A stretch of DNA of 64,000 nucleotides from positions 5,270,001 to 5,334,000 of the forward strand of contig OZ241994.1 of NCBI GenBank assembly GCA_965204525.1, read 5' to 3'. The notes beneath the pieces are model-generated. The model saw nothing but the letters and a program-made list of their open reading frames with translations, ran no database searches and was not told the origin of the DNA. The DNA comes from Bin5 sp965204525. GTDB taxonomy: Bacteria; Chloroflexota; Anaerolineae; Caldilineales; Caldilineaceae. The position numbers were made by a program, and so were the translations under genes. Numbering within the stretch: position 1 is the stretch's first letter; each line of letters starts with the position of its first letter. Positions 8,648 through 16,687 of this stretch are shown piece after piece.

Positions 8648-10075
8648 ATGAGTGATGCCACAGCCCCTCGTGGGGATATTGCCGTTTCCGGCTTGGCCGT
8701 GATGGGACAGAATCTGGTGCTCAACCTGGAGCGCAACGGCTACAATGTCGTTGTTCACAATCGCACCACGTCCAAAATGACCGATTTCGCGGCCGAGCAT
8801 GTTGGCAAAAACCTGATCCCTGCTGTGACGTTGGAGGAAGTGGTGGCGAATCTCGTGCGGCCGCGCCGTGTACTACTGATGGTTCAGGCCGGCCGGCCCG
8901 TCGACGCGGTGTTGGACGCCCTTGTGCCACTGCTGGACGAGGGCGATATCGTCATGGACGGCGGTAACAGCTATTTTCCGGACACTGAGCGGCGCAGCCA
9001 GGAACTGACGGCTAAGGGCTTGGTTTACATGGGGGTAGGCGTCAGCGGAGGAGAGGAAGGCGCACTTTGGGGACCATCGATCATGCCCGGCGGCGCCGCG
9101 GAGGGTTGGGAAGCGGTTGGACCGATGCTGCGGGCGATCTCCGCCAAAGCCGATGAAGACGGCGAACCGTGTGTCAGCTACATAGGTCGCGGCGGCGCAG
9201 GCCACTATGTGAAGATGGTTCACAACGGCATCGAATACGGGGACATGCAACTCATTGCAGAGGCGTATGACATTCTGCAGCGAGTTCTGGGGTTGAGCGC
9301 AAGTGAGCTGGCGGAAGTATTCGCCGAGTGGGATGAAGGGGAATTGGATAGCTTTCTGATCGAAATCACGAGCAGGATATTCAGGAGGTTGGACGAGGAG
9401 AGCGGCCGCGCGCTGGTGGACATGGTGCTCGACAAAGCGCAACAGAAGGGCACAGGCAAATGGACAAGCCAGAACGCCATGGACGTAGGCGCTCCAATTC
9501 CAACCATCAACAGCGCGGTAACCGGCCGCATCATCTCGTCGTTGAAGGAGGAACGAATCGCGGCATCCGCGCAACTGCCAGGTCCTGAAACGCAAACCTA
9601 TGAAGGTGACCGCCAGGAGTTAATAGACGCTACACGTGACGCTTTGTACGCAAGCAAGATCAGTGCTTACGCACAGGGGATGGCGCTGCTGAGGCAAGCA
9701 AGCGAGGAGTACGACTACGGGCTGAATCTAGGTGAAATTGCGGCGATCTGGCGGTCCGGCTGCATCATAAGGGCCCGCTTTCTCAACCGCATAACCGATG
9801 CCTACAACCGCAACCCGGCGTTGACGAACCTGCTGCTGGACGATGAGTTTCGGGCGGCGGTGACTCAGAGGCTGCCGGCGTGGCGGAAAGTGATCCAGCT
9901 GGCGGTTGCGAGAGGTATTCCGACTCCGGCGTTCAGCGCCAGCCTGGCCTACTATGACAGCTATCGCAGCGCGCGACTACCGGCCAATCTGATCCAGGCG
10001 CAGCGGGACTTCTTCGGCGCACACACATACGAACGCACGGACCGAGGGGGCATCTTTCACAGTGAGTGGGAGTAG
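8648..10075 (+). CDS. gnd: 6-phosphogluconate dehydrogenase, decarboxylating
   Basis: Gnd oxidises 6-phosphogluconate to ribulose-5-phosphate and CO2 with NADP+ in the pentose phosphate pathway. The 475-residue protein has the nucleotide fold near its start (DIAVSGLAVMGQNLVLNLERNG), with the NADP-type NRTTSK following. The substrate motif DGGNSYFPDT, the GVGVSGGEEGALWGPSIMPGG block and the catalytic Lys/Asn region HYVKMVHNGIEYGDMQLIAEAY are present. The C-terminal all-helical domain carries ASKISAYAQGMALL, and the end has AQRDFFGAHTYERTD. Length matches the long (about 470-residue) class. The ATG at 8648 has AAGGAG at good spacing. It heads a probable operon with the thioredoxin-like and kinase genes. 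Confidence 0.97.
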   Translation: MSDATAPRGDIAVSGLAVMGQNLVLNLERNGYNVVVHNRTTSKMTDFAAEHVGKNLIPAVTLEEVVANLVRPRRVLLMVQAGRPVDAVLDALVPLLDEGDIVMDGGNSYFPDTERRSQELTAKGLVYMGVGVSGGEEGALWGPSIMPGGAAEGWEAVGPMLRAISAKADEDGEPCVSYIGRGGAGHYVKMVHNGIEYGDMQLIAEAYDILQRVLGLSASELAEVFAEWDEGELDSFLIEITSRIFRRLDEESGRALVDMVLDKAQQKGTGKWTSQNAMDVGAPIPTINSAVTGRIISSLKEERIAASAQLPGPETQTYEGDRQELIDATRDALYASKISAYAQGMALLRQASEEYDYGLNLGEIAAIWRSGCIIRARFLNRITDAYNRNPALTNLLLDDEFRAAVTQRLPAWRKVIQLAVARGIPTPAFSASLAYYDSYRSARLPANLIQAQRDFFGAHTYERTDRGGIFHSEWE

Positions 10076-10083
10076 GACTTCAG

Positions 10084-10743
10084 TTGATTAACCGCTGGCA
10101 CGCGGCAATCCCTTTCATCCTCCTGTTGGGCGCCGGCTGGATCTGGATCAGCCGCCCGTCCATCGACGCATTGACCTTTGGTACGCCGCGGCCGGCGTTG
10201 CACCACCCGGCCCCCGATTTCACGCTGCCGCGCTTTAGTACGGCTGGCGAAGCAGAAGATCGGTTCATTCTTGCAGCGGCGAAGGGTAGACCAGTTGTCC
10301 TGAACTTCTGGGCGACTTGGTGCGGCCCTTGCCGCCGGGAGTTTCCGGCCTTGCAGGCTGCAGCCGCGCGACATGGCGGTTGCATGGCGCAGGGCCAAAT
10401 CGATGGAGAGAACCGGCAGAATCGAGTAGACCGGGACTCTGGTTTGGACTGCGTCCTGTTCCTGGGGGTAAATCAAGGTGAGAGCTCCGACATCGTAGCC
10501 CGCTTTTTGAATGAAATTGGGGGCCCGGCAGGGGGAGAAGAGAGTTCGACGACCTGGCAGGCCGGCAGGAGTTCAGCGTTTGAGATTGTCCTGGACAGTT
10601 CTCTGGAGGTGGGGCGGCGCTACAACGTTCAGGGGCTCCCACTCACCTACTTTATCGATGCTGAGGGCATCATCCGCGGGATATGGTCGGGAGAAATGAA
10701 TAGCGTAATCCTGACGGAGCGAATCGCTGAAATACTGCCATGA
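10084..10743 (+). CDS. Membrane-anchored TlpA/ResA-like thioredoxin with two loop insertions
   Basis: This is a thiol-disulfide oxidoreductase facing outward. An N-terminal membrane anchor (AAIPFILLLGAGWIWI) precedes a TlpA-type fold: APDFTLPRF, VVLNFWATWCGPCRREFPAL with the WCGPC active site, VNQGES, and cis-Pro LPLTYFIDAEGIIRG. Relative to ResA, about 20 extra residues follow AAARHGG, including two additional cysteines (GGC and GLDC). About 18 more follow NEIGG. Both are polar loops and keep the frame. A TTG at 10084 has AGGA six bases upstream; a GTG at 10066 would overlap gnd. The stop overlaps the next start as ATGA. Such proteins serve cytochrome c maturation or general reduction of exported thiols; the partner is unknown. 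Confidence 0.8.
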   Translation: MINRWHAAIPFILLLGAGWIWISRPSIDALTFGTPRPALHHPAPDFTLPRFSTAGEAEDRFILAAAKGRPVVLNFWATWCGPCRREFPALQAAAARHGGCMAQGQIDGENRQNRVDRDSGLDCVLFLGVNQGESSDIVARFLNEIGGPAGGEESSTTWQAGRSSAFEIVLDSSLEVGRRYNVQGLPLTYFIDAEGIIRGIWSGEMNSVILTERIAEILP

Positions 10744-11645
10744 AGACCGAGCGTGAGAAGCTGGCTGAGGTCTTACGCCATCTGAAAGTCGATGACGCCT
10801 CGCACTTGGGGAGAGGGATGACTTCCACCTTATACGACATTGGCGGCGGGCGCGTCCTGAAAATCCACAACGGCAGGCAAGAGCAGGAATATCTCCCGCA
10901 GTTGCAGCGCTTTACGGAGCAGCTTCAAAGATATTCCTTCCCATTTGCAGTACCCCTCATCTACGAATACGGCACCGTCAGAGACGTACACTTTCATGTC
11001 GAAAGGCGTCTTCCCGGACTGGACTTTGCTGAAGTCTTTCCCCGTCTGACCGTTCTCGAACGTCGCAGTGCAATCCAGTCTTTTTTGGATGGACTTCCCC
11101 CCTTGCATGCAGTCCATCTGCCGCACCTGCCATTTGGCGAACCGCTGAACGAAGTGGAGGAGATAACTGCGGACATCTGGCCCAATTACCTGCAGGCGCG
11201 CATCGAGGCAACCCTGACACAATCTTACGCCGATTTACAGGAGGACCTGCCCGAGGTGGACCGGATCGTGGAAGGGTTCTACCGGGAACTCAGCGATCTG
11301 CCCCTCCGGCCGCAGAAATGTTTGGTGCATGGCGACTACTTCCCCGGCAATGTCCTGTGTGACGAACGCGGCATTCTGACAGCAGTTGTTGATTTCAGTC
11401 CGCTGACACTGATCGGCGACCCGCTCATGGATTTGGCAGGTGCCTACTATTTCTGGCGGATCTACGATTTTGTAACCGAGACGGATTACGAATACCTGCG
11501 TGGACTGATCGACGCGCGTTATGGTCCCCGTTGCTGGAAGCGCATCGACTTATACTATACCTTCTACAGTTTGCGCTTCAGCGACTGTAAAGTCCCCGAC
11601 AACCACACTTACCACTGGGGCCTGCACCGTCTGCGGGAGTTGTGA
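10740..11645 (+). CDS. Aminoglycoside phosphotransferase (APH) family kinase
   Basis: This 301-residue protein has the APH/choline-kinase fold. GRGMTSTLYDIGGGRVLKIHNG is the nucleotide-loop and lysine strand, CLVHGDYFPGNVL is the Brenner catalytic loop (HGDxxxxN), and AVVDFSPLTLIGDPLMDLA contains the metal-binding Asp. The N- and C-lobes are of usual size. The family phosphorylates antibiotics, homoserine, choline, sugars and other hydroxyl compounds; nothing here fixes the substrate, and a resistance role should not be assumed. It is coupled to the thioredoxin-like gene by an ATGA overlap. The stretch after the stop is only 46 bases and is shared with the converging O-antigen ligase-like gene. 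Confidence 0.82.
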   Translation: MKTEREKLAEVLRHLKVDDASHLGRGMTSTLYDIGGGRVLKIHNGRQEQEYLPQLQRFTEQLQRYSFPFAVPLIYEYGTVRDVHFHVERRLPGLDFAEVFPRLTVLERRSAIQSFLDGLPPLHAVHLPHLPFGEPLNEVEEITADIWPNYLQARIEATLTQSYADLQEDLPEVDRIVEGFYRELSDLPLRPQKCLVHGDYFPGNVLCDERGILTAVVDFSPLTLIGDPLMDLAGAYYFWRIYDFVTETDYEYLRGLIDARYGPRCWKRIDLYYTFYSLRFSDCKVPDNHTYHWGLHRLREL

Positions 11646-11691
11646 ATCTACACCTCCAAGCTGTCCGCGCTCGGCTAGACGGCAGTTGCAG

Positions 11692-13968
11692 CTAACGCGA
11701 ATTTGCCGGTCTGTTACCTGGATTGGCCGCAGACTTACCCGCGGCCGGCGGCGGGAACAGGTGCAGCAGAAATACCCACACAAGGATAAGGTCGGGCAGA
11801 GCGTAGGATGCGTCGATCAGACCGTGCCCCAACGCCGCCGCCGCCGCGCCCAGCGCGCCGACGGCGATGGCATCGGCGGTCGCCGCCTTCCAAAGGGTGC
11901 GGACCCCCAAGGCCAACCAGGCCGCAGCCAGAGCAAGGCCCGGCAGACCAAGTCGTGTCCACCAGTCGAGAACGACGTTATGAGGGTGGTTAAGGCTGGG
12001 ATCGCGCCAAGCGGCGGGCAGAATGTAGCCGCTGCGGTAACTGTAAAGAAAGTTGTCCGGCCCGACGCCCAGCCACCAATGATCCAGGGCCATCTGCACG
12101 CTGCTGCGCCAGAGGCTGAGACGTATGCCGGCTGTGCCTTCTGGGCTGAAGTCCAGCAGGCTGCGGAATCGTTCAGTGCCCAGAAATGGGATCAGCCCCA
12201 GTACCATAGCCGCTGCCACGGCGGCCAAGCCCCAACCATATCGCCTCGGTAGCGCAATGCCCGGTGCGGCAAGCAGGCGCCTCCCCGCGATTGCCAGAGC
12301 GAGCAGCAATGCCGGCAGGCCAAGAAAGATTGCCCCTTTGCTGAAAGTCAGCAGCAGCGCCAGCAGTTGAGGAAGGGTAAGGAGCAGTGCGCTGCGTGCC
12401 GAGAAGGGGGCACTCTTCCAGGACCCGAAGAGGGGGAGTCTCTCCCGCCATGACAGTCTGACTCCACTACTCTCGGCCCAGGCTGACCACCCCCCGAAAA
12501 TAGCCAGCGCCAGACCCATCGCCGCGCTCCGCTCCAGGTAGAGACCGAGATTATTGGGGGAGCCGTAAAATGCCCGCACCCGGTTGACGCCTTCGGCCTG
12601 GATGATGTTCTGCTCCGTGACGTACTGCCAGAGGCCGGCGCAGGCGACAAACGCGCCGCCAGCCAGCCAGCAGAGCGCGAGAAAAGTACGGGCGGCTTTG
12701 CCGTCTGCGGCGTTGCGCAATGTCTCATGTAACAACAAGGCAAAGAGACCGGCACTGAGGAAAAGTGTCCGCCATTCACGTAGTGCGACACTTTGTTGCT
12801 CGGCCGCGAATGTGGCGACAAGGGCGAAGGAGACAAGGATGAAGAAGAGTCGGTGGCGAGTGTCAAGGGCGGAAGGCTTCTGTTCTGAAGTCCGCAGGAA
12901 ACCGCGCAGGATGATAAACCTTACCAGAATTAGCGCCATGCCGCCGTAGACGCCGATTTCGATCAGATTCAACGCCCGACCTGGAAGGATGGGTAGCGGG
13001 TGGAGATAGAATGGCAACCCGAAGAGGAGTGCACCGGTCCAAAGGATAGGCCGTCGCAACCCGATAAAGCCGAGCAATACCAACCCAGCGTCAGCGAGCA
13101 GCCAATTTTGGGCTAATGTACCAGCTCCTGTCATTGCGACGCTTGCGACGGCCAGGCCAACGGCGATGTTCCAGCGTAAGAGATGATCGAGTGTGGAAAT
13201 GCGGCGTGCCCAAACCTGCACAATACCGGAATCCCTGCTTCCCAGCAGAGTGTGTCCGGCCGAAGAAGTGGGTTCGCCGGACCGGAATTTCGCCGCCGAT
13301 GAGTTGCCGAGGAATCTGACCAGAGCGGTGATAGCGAGCCAGACTCCTATCAACGCCAGAAGAACAGCCGGCCACTGCGGCCGAGGACCTAAGGGTATCG
13401 AGTCCACGGCCACGCCCCGCAGGACGGTCTGGCCCCAACCCCGCCACACCTCGACTGCGACGTCGTGAGGGCCGTCGGTCGAGGCGCGGTGTACGACAAT
13501 CCACTCTGGAGCCGGACCGGCTGCGGTCTGCTTCTCCGGAGCAAAAAGAGGCCGATAGCCGCTGGGTTGGCCGAGGCTGTCAAGGTTTCCCCGAATAACG
13601 GGCAAGTGGTTGGCAGGACGACCGTCTACTGACACGAAGATGTAGCCCCAATAGTCGCCCAGGGCTAACTGCAGCGCGAGATCACGGCCACTGTACTGGA
13701 AGGCCATTCGCCCCGACGGCTGTGTCCATGGTTGGTCCGGCTCAGTCGTATCGGCCCCCTCGACAGAAACCTGCCAGCCGGGTTGGAACTCGAAGACAGG
13801 GCTGTCCATCGAAGCGACCGCGCCGCTGCGGAGTCTGTCCACTGCGGTAGCGGCAGCCGGACTTTCGGTCTCGCCGCCAGCGGAGACCAGCCAACCTGCG
13901 GCCCCGAACAGAAAAAACAGTGCCATTATGAAGAGGTTGTTTGGAGACGTTGAGAGTTGTGCAGGCAT
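11692..13968 (-). CDS. O-antigen ligase/polymerase-like (Wzy_C) membrane protein with N-terminal ectodomain
   Basis: This is a polytopic membrane protein of about 758 residues. After an N-terminal membrane segment (NLFIMALFFLFGAAGWLV), roughly residues 45-200 form a soluble domain (WQVSVEGADTTEPDQPW...). About a dozen hydrophobic segments follow. The large outward loop contains YGSPNNLGLYLERS and the C-terminal part has GVGPDNFLYSYRSGY and HPHNVVLDWWTRLGLPGLAL, features of the O-antigen ligase/Wzy_C family. Those enzymes transfer or polymerise lipid-linked glycans outside the membrane. The ATG at 13968 is preferred over a TTG at 14040, though neither has a clear ribosome site. In a lineage usually thought to lack lipopolysaccharide it more likely acts on another surface glycan. 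Confidence 0.8.
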   Translation of the reverse strand: MPAQLSTSPNNLFIMALFFLFGAAGWLVSAGGETESPAAATAVDRLRSGAVASMDSPVFEFQPGWQVSVEGADTTEPDQPWTQPSGRMAFQYSGRDLALQLALGDYWGYIFVSVDGRPANHLPVIRGNLDSLGQPSGYRPLFAPEKQTAAGPAPEWIVVHRASTDGPHDVAVEVWRGWGQTVLRGVAVDSIPLGPRPQWPAVLLALIGVWLAITALVRFLGNSSAAKFRSGEPTSSAGHTLLGSRDSGIVQVWARRISTLDHLLRWNIAVGLAVASVAMTGAGTLAQNWLLADAGLVLLGFIGLRRPILWTGALLFGLPFYLHPLPILPGRALNLIEIGVYGGMALILVRFIILRGFLRTSEQKPSALDTRHRLFFILVSFALVATFAAEQQSVALREWRTLFLSAGLFALLLHETLRNAADGKAARTFLALCWLAGGAFVACAGLWQYVTEQNIIQAEGVNRVRAFYGSPNNLGLYLERSAAMGLALAIFGGWSAWAESSGVRLSWRERLPLFGSWKSAPFSARSALLLTLPQLLALLLTFSKGAIFLGLPALLLALAIAGRRLLAAPGIALPRRYGWGLAAVAAAMVLGLIPFLGTERFRSLLDFSPEGTAGIRLSLWRSSVQMALDHWWLGVGPDNFLYSYRSGYILPAAWRDPSLNHPHNVVLDWWTRLGLPGLALAAAWLALGVRTLWKAATADAIAVGALGAAAAALGHGLIDASYALPDLILVWVFLLHLFPPPAAGKSAANPGNRPANSR

Positions 13969-14134
13969 GATAGAGACGATCCTATCACACGCAAAAGAAT
14001 CAGAAGAACCCAGAGCGAGAAAGGTCAGATCCGTGTCCAATGAAACTCTTTCTGCTGCAGCGTCGTCATAGATGCTGTGCAGAGTTCGCCTGTGGCGGCA
14101 TAGATGACTTTCGTTTCAAGGGGGGAACGGCAAA

Positions 14135-14908
14135 ATGAAAGGGAAATTTTCTGCAAATGCTACAATTGGCCTGGTCGCGACGCTGACCTTGGTCCTGATC
14201 GCGGTATTCATAATAAGTACCGCGTCACCGGCGCCAGCAGCTATGGCCCGCGCGGAAACGCTTACCGCGCAAAGTTCCCATTCGGTAACGGTGGTCGGAG
14301 AAGGCACGGTCAGCATCGAACCTGACATTGCCACAGCCTCGATCGGCGTGGAGGTGGTACGGCCAACAGTGAGAGAAGCCAGCGCTGCTGCCCAGTCGAT
14401 TATGGAAGATGTCCAGGCCGCTCTGCTGTCGCAGAATATAGATGAAACGGACATTCAGACCAGACACTTCAGCATCTTTGCCGAGCGCTTTGGACCGGGC
14501 GGTCTGCTGGATGAGGACGAAGTGCGCTATCGAGTGAGCAATACGGTTACCATTACAATTCGAGATCTGGAGAGTATCGGAGATGTCCTGGATGCGGCGA
14601 TCGACTCCGGCGCAAACAACATCTATGGTGTCGATTTCAGCTTGGCGGACCCAGCCTCGGTCGAGTCCGAAGCGCGTGCAAAGGCGGTCGCGGACGCCTT
14701 TGACAAGGCGGAAGAGCTGGCCGACCTTATCGGCGTAGGCGTTGGAGAAGTGATGGGAATCAGCGAGATCATCGGCCAGGGTGGTGGCTTCTTCGGCGGG
14801 AACTTCTCAAGAATGGCAGCGGCCGAGATGGGAGGGGGCTCTGGTCCTATCAGTCCCGGCGAACTGAGCCTGACGATGCAACTGCAGATCACGTACGAGC
14901 TCCGATAG
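14135..14908 (+). CDS. SIMPL (DUF541) domain protein, exported
   Basis: This 257-residue protein has an N-terminal signal or anchor (ATIGLVATLTLVLIAVFIIS) and a single SIMPL domain. Family landmarks are VTVVGEGTVSIEPDIATASIGVEV, the region around DIQTRHFSIF, VSNTVTITIRD, and ARAKAVADAFDKAEELADLIGVGVGEVMGISE. SIMPL proteins are periplasmic or surface proteins of uncertain function, named after a mouse signalling homologue. The start has a G-rich site (GGGGGGAACGG) just upstream. A long hairpin lies 45 bases after the stop. No partner gene is adjacent in an obvious operon. Confidence 0.88.
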   Translation: MKGKFSANATIGLVATLTLVLIAVFIISTASPAPAAMARAETLTAQSSHSVTVVGEGTVSIEPDIATASIGVEVVRPTVREASAAAQSIMEDVQAALLSQNIDETDIQTRHFSIFAERFGPGGLLDEDEVRYRVSNTVTITIRDLESIGDVLDAAIDSGANNIYGVDFSLADPASVESEARAKAVADAFDKAEELADLIGVGVGEVMGISEIIGQGGGFFGGNFSRMAAAEMGGGSGPISPGELSLTMQLQITYELR

Positions 14909-14953
14909 GACATACGGCGAAAGTCAAGAGGCTTGCCGTCGACGAAAACCTCT

Positions 14954-15012
14954 GCGGGCCCGATGCAGCACTGTTCCCGCCAGATTGAGGGACACAGTGC
15001 CTACGGGCCCGC
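14954..15012 (+). terminator. Long two-part hairpin after the SIMPL gene, probable terminator
   Basis: An outer 9-bp GC stem (GCGGGCCCG at 14954-14962 with CGGGCCCGC at 15004-15012) encloses a second stem of 11 pairs with a bulged C (GCACTGT+TCCC with GGGA+ACAGTGC) and a 10-base loop. The pyrimidine tract TTCTCCTTTCTCC follows. It is more elaborate than a usual terminator. The rest of the 323-base gap 14909-15231 holds the consensus promoter listed next and nothing else I recognise. Confidence 0.6.
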
Positions 15013-15152
15013 TTCTCCTTTCTCCGCAACACCGAATTTCAAGCACAGCCTGACTGTAGTGCATGCAGGGCCAGTGCCCTGGAAATGTCGTGAAACTGTT
15101 CAGGAGTGGAAGCGCGAACACGCTACGCTCGGACAAACCTGGCAAAGACTTT

Positions 15153-15181
15153 TTGACAGGAAATTCAGCGCTGGCTATAAT
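15153..15181 (+). promoter_or_regulatory. Perfect consensus sigma70 promoter
   Basis: TTGACA (15153-15158), a 17-base spacer and TATAAT (15176-15181) match the housekeeping consensus at all twelve positions with ideal spacing. The downstream gene starts at 15232 after AAAGGAGG. This is the strongest-looking promoter in the window and implies high constitutive transcription of a small protein of unknown function. Confidence 0.85.
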
Positions 15182-15231
15182 GAAGAATCTGTGCGTATAC
15201 CGGATGACGGGTACCAACAAAGGAGGCGGAC

Positions 15232-15714
15232 ATGGCTGAAGAGAAGTCGGATGCTAACCCTTTGGAAGAGGCCGCGGCCAATTTGAGTGAAGATCTGGAG
15301 GGGGAGCGGGTCGATGTGAAGGGCTCCACTGTCGGAAGTGTTCAGGGTGGTCACGTCTCCATGGCGGACTCCGCGGCCCGCTCTGTGCAAGCGCAGGCAC
15401 TGAACATGTCCAACGCTGCAGCTGGATTCGTGCAGACGAAATCGCTTGACATGCGCGAAGCCGCGATCGGCTTTTCTGCCAGCGAGCAAGTCACTGTCCA
15501 GAGTGGTAACATTGGTTTTCTGGCGTCTGGCCGGTTGAAGGCAGAGGAGTTGTGTACCTGGCTTGTGGTAGCGGGCAAAGTGGAGGGCAACGTGAAAACA
15601 ACCTTTTCGCCGCTTTCCGCGCTGGCCATGGGAGCCGGATTCGGCTTGGTCGTGATGCTTCTGCGCGGCGTGGTTTCGCGTAATCGAGGCTCAAAAAAAG
15701 AGAGCGCACAGTAG
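15232..15714 (+). CDS. Small membrane protein of six 15-residue repeats (beta-solenoid-like), unknown function
   Basis: I do not recognise this 160-residue protein. After an acidic N-terminus, six consecutive 15-residue units run from about residue 25: RVDVKGSTVGSVQGG, HVSMADSAARSVQAQ, ALNMSNAAAGFVQTK, SLDMREAAIGFSASE, QVTVQSGNIGFLASG, RLKAEELCTWLVVAG. Each has hydrophobic positions 2 and 4, small residues at 8-9 and hydrophobics at 11-12, as expected for a short-coil beta-solenoid. A C-terminal membrane helix (LSALAMGAGFGLVVMLLRGVV) and a basic end follow. The general plan recalls bactofilin or polymer-forming proteins, but the repeat differs and homology is not claimed. AAAGGAGG and a perfect promoter precede it, suggesting strong expression. 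Confidence 0.8.
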   Translation: MAEEKSDANPLEEAAANLSEDLEGERVDVKGSTVGSVQGGHVSMADSAARSVQAQALNMSNAAAGFVQTKSLDMREAAIGFSASEQVTVQSGNIGFLASGRLKAEELCTWLVVAGKVEGNVKTTFSPLSALAMGAGFGLVVMLLRGVVSRNRGSKKESAQ

Positions 15715-15869
15715 AAGGATCCCAAATGTGCAGGCTGCACACATTATTTCAATAGACGATTACTGACAGATGAGTGGAGGCGCCGCGGATCTGTCCCGGG
15801 GCCGGTGTCAAAGCAGATTCTCAGATAGGAAAACCTGCGCAATATAAAGGAAAAGTGAGTCGAAGAAAG

Positions 15870-16526
15870 ATGTCAGTACTTACATTGAGCGCCAACTCCC
15901 GCAGCGTCACCGGCCGCAAAGTACGCCGGCTCCGCCCCGAAGGAATTATCCCTGTAGTCATCTACGGTGGCGGCGATGCGCCGCGAAACGCCCAGGTAGA
16001 AGACGCCGAATTTGAACGAGTGTTGCGCGATGGGGGCAACTCTCAGCTCGTAAAGGTCGACCTGGAAGGTGAAGACATTAATGTCCTAGTCAGGGAAATT
16101 CAGCGCCACCCGGTGCGTCACAACTTGCTCCACGCCGACTTCTATACCGTCAACATGTCGGAGACGCAGCAGGTGAGCGTACCCCTGGTTACGGTGGGGG
16201 CCGTCACCGTCAGTGCCGACCTGGTGATGGTACAGTCGATGGATAGTGTCGAGATCGAAGCGTTGCCCGCCGACATTCCGGCCGCAATTGAAGTCGACGT
16301 ATCCCGTCTGGAAACGCCTGAAAATCCCCCGATAACTGTCGCGGACCTGCCAACGATCGCCGGCGTATCCTACATTTCTGATGCGGACGAGCCCATCTGC
16401 AGCCTGATTCTCTCCCGCGCCGCCATCAGCGAGGAGGAAGAGATGGAGGAAGAGGAACTATTGGATACCGATGTCGAGCCGGAGGTAATCGGCAGAGGAC
16501 GAGAAGAAGAAGAGGAAGAAGAGTAA
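15870..16526 (+). CDS. rplY: Large ribosomal subunit protein bL25, long (TL5/CTC) form
   Basis: This is a 5S rRNA-binding protein of the large subunit. The 218-residue product has the N-terminal L25 domain (LSANSRSVTGRKVRRLRPEGIIPVVIYGGG; VLVREIQRHPVRHNLLHADFYTV) and the C-terminal TL5 beta domain (VSVPLVTVGAV...DLVMVQSMDSVEIEALPADIPAAIEVDVSRLE). An acidic tail rich in Glu ends the protein. The ATG at 15870 fits the family start. A GTG at 15855 in the same frame lies closer to an AAGG site and would add five residues. A strong terminator follows, so the gene is probably transcribed alone. Confidence 0.93.
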   Translation: MSVLTLSANSRSVTGRKVRRLRPEGIIPVVIYGGGDAPRNAQVEDAEFERVLRDGGNSQLVKVDLEGEDINVLVREIQRHPVRHNLLHADFYTVNMSETQQVSVPLVTVGAVTVSADLVMVQSMDSVEIEALPADIPAAIEVDVSRLETPENPPITVADLPTIAGVSYISDADEPICSLILSRAAISEEEEMEEEELLDTDVEPEVIGRGREEEEEEE

Positions 16527-16548
16527 GTCTCTTTCCACCGAATTGTCG

Positions 16549-16588
16549 AGAGCGCCGGCTCCGGAGTCGGCGCTCTTTCGCGTTTCTA
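16549..16588 (+). terminator. Intrinsic terminator after rplY
   Basis: GAGAGCGCCG and CGGCGCTCTTTC form a GC-rich stem at 16549-16578 around a short loop (GCTCCGGAGT), followed by TTTCGCGTTTC. It lies about 23 bases after the rplY stop codon. Confidence 0.75.
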
Positions 16589-16687
16589 AAGGGATGTCTG
16601 TTGAGAAGGTCTGAGATTCAGGGGGAATTTAGCTCCGTCCTGGTACGGAATGCAACTGAATCCACTTCACTTGAATTCCCATTCTTT

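Noticed and set aside
10740..11645. Antibiotic resistance gene call for the APH-family kinase
   Set aside because: The fold is shared with choline, homoserine and sugar kinases; the context (gnd, thioredoxin-like gene) does not suggest resistance.
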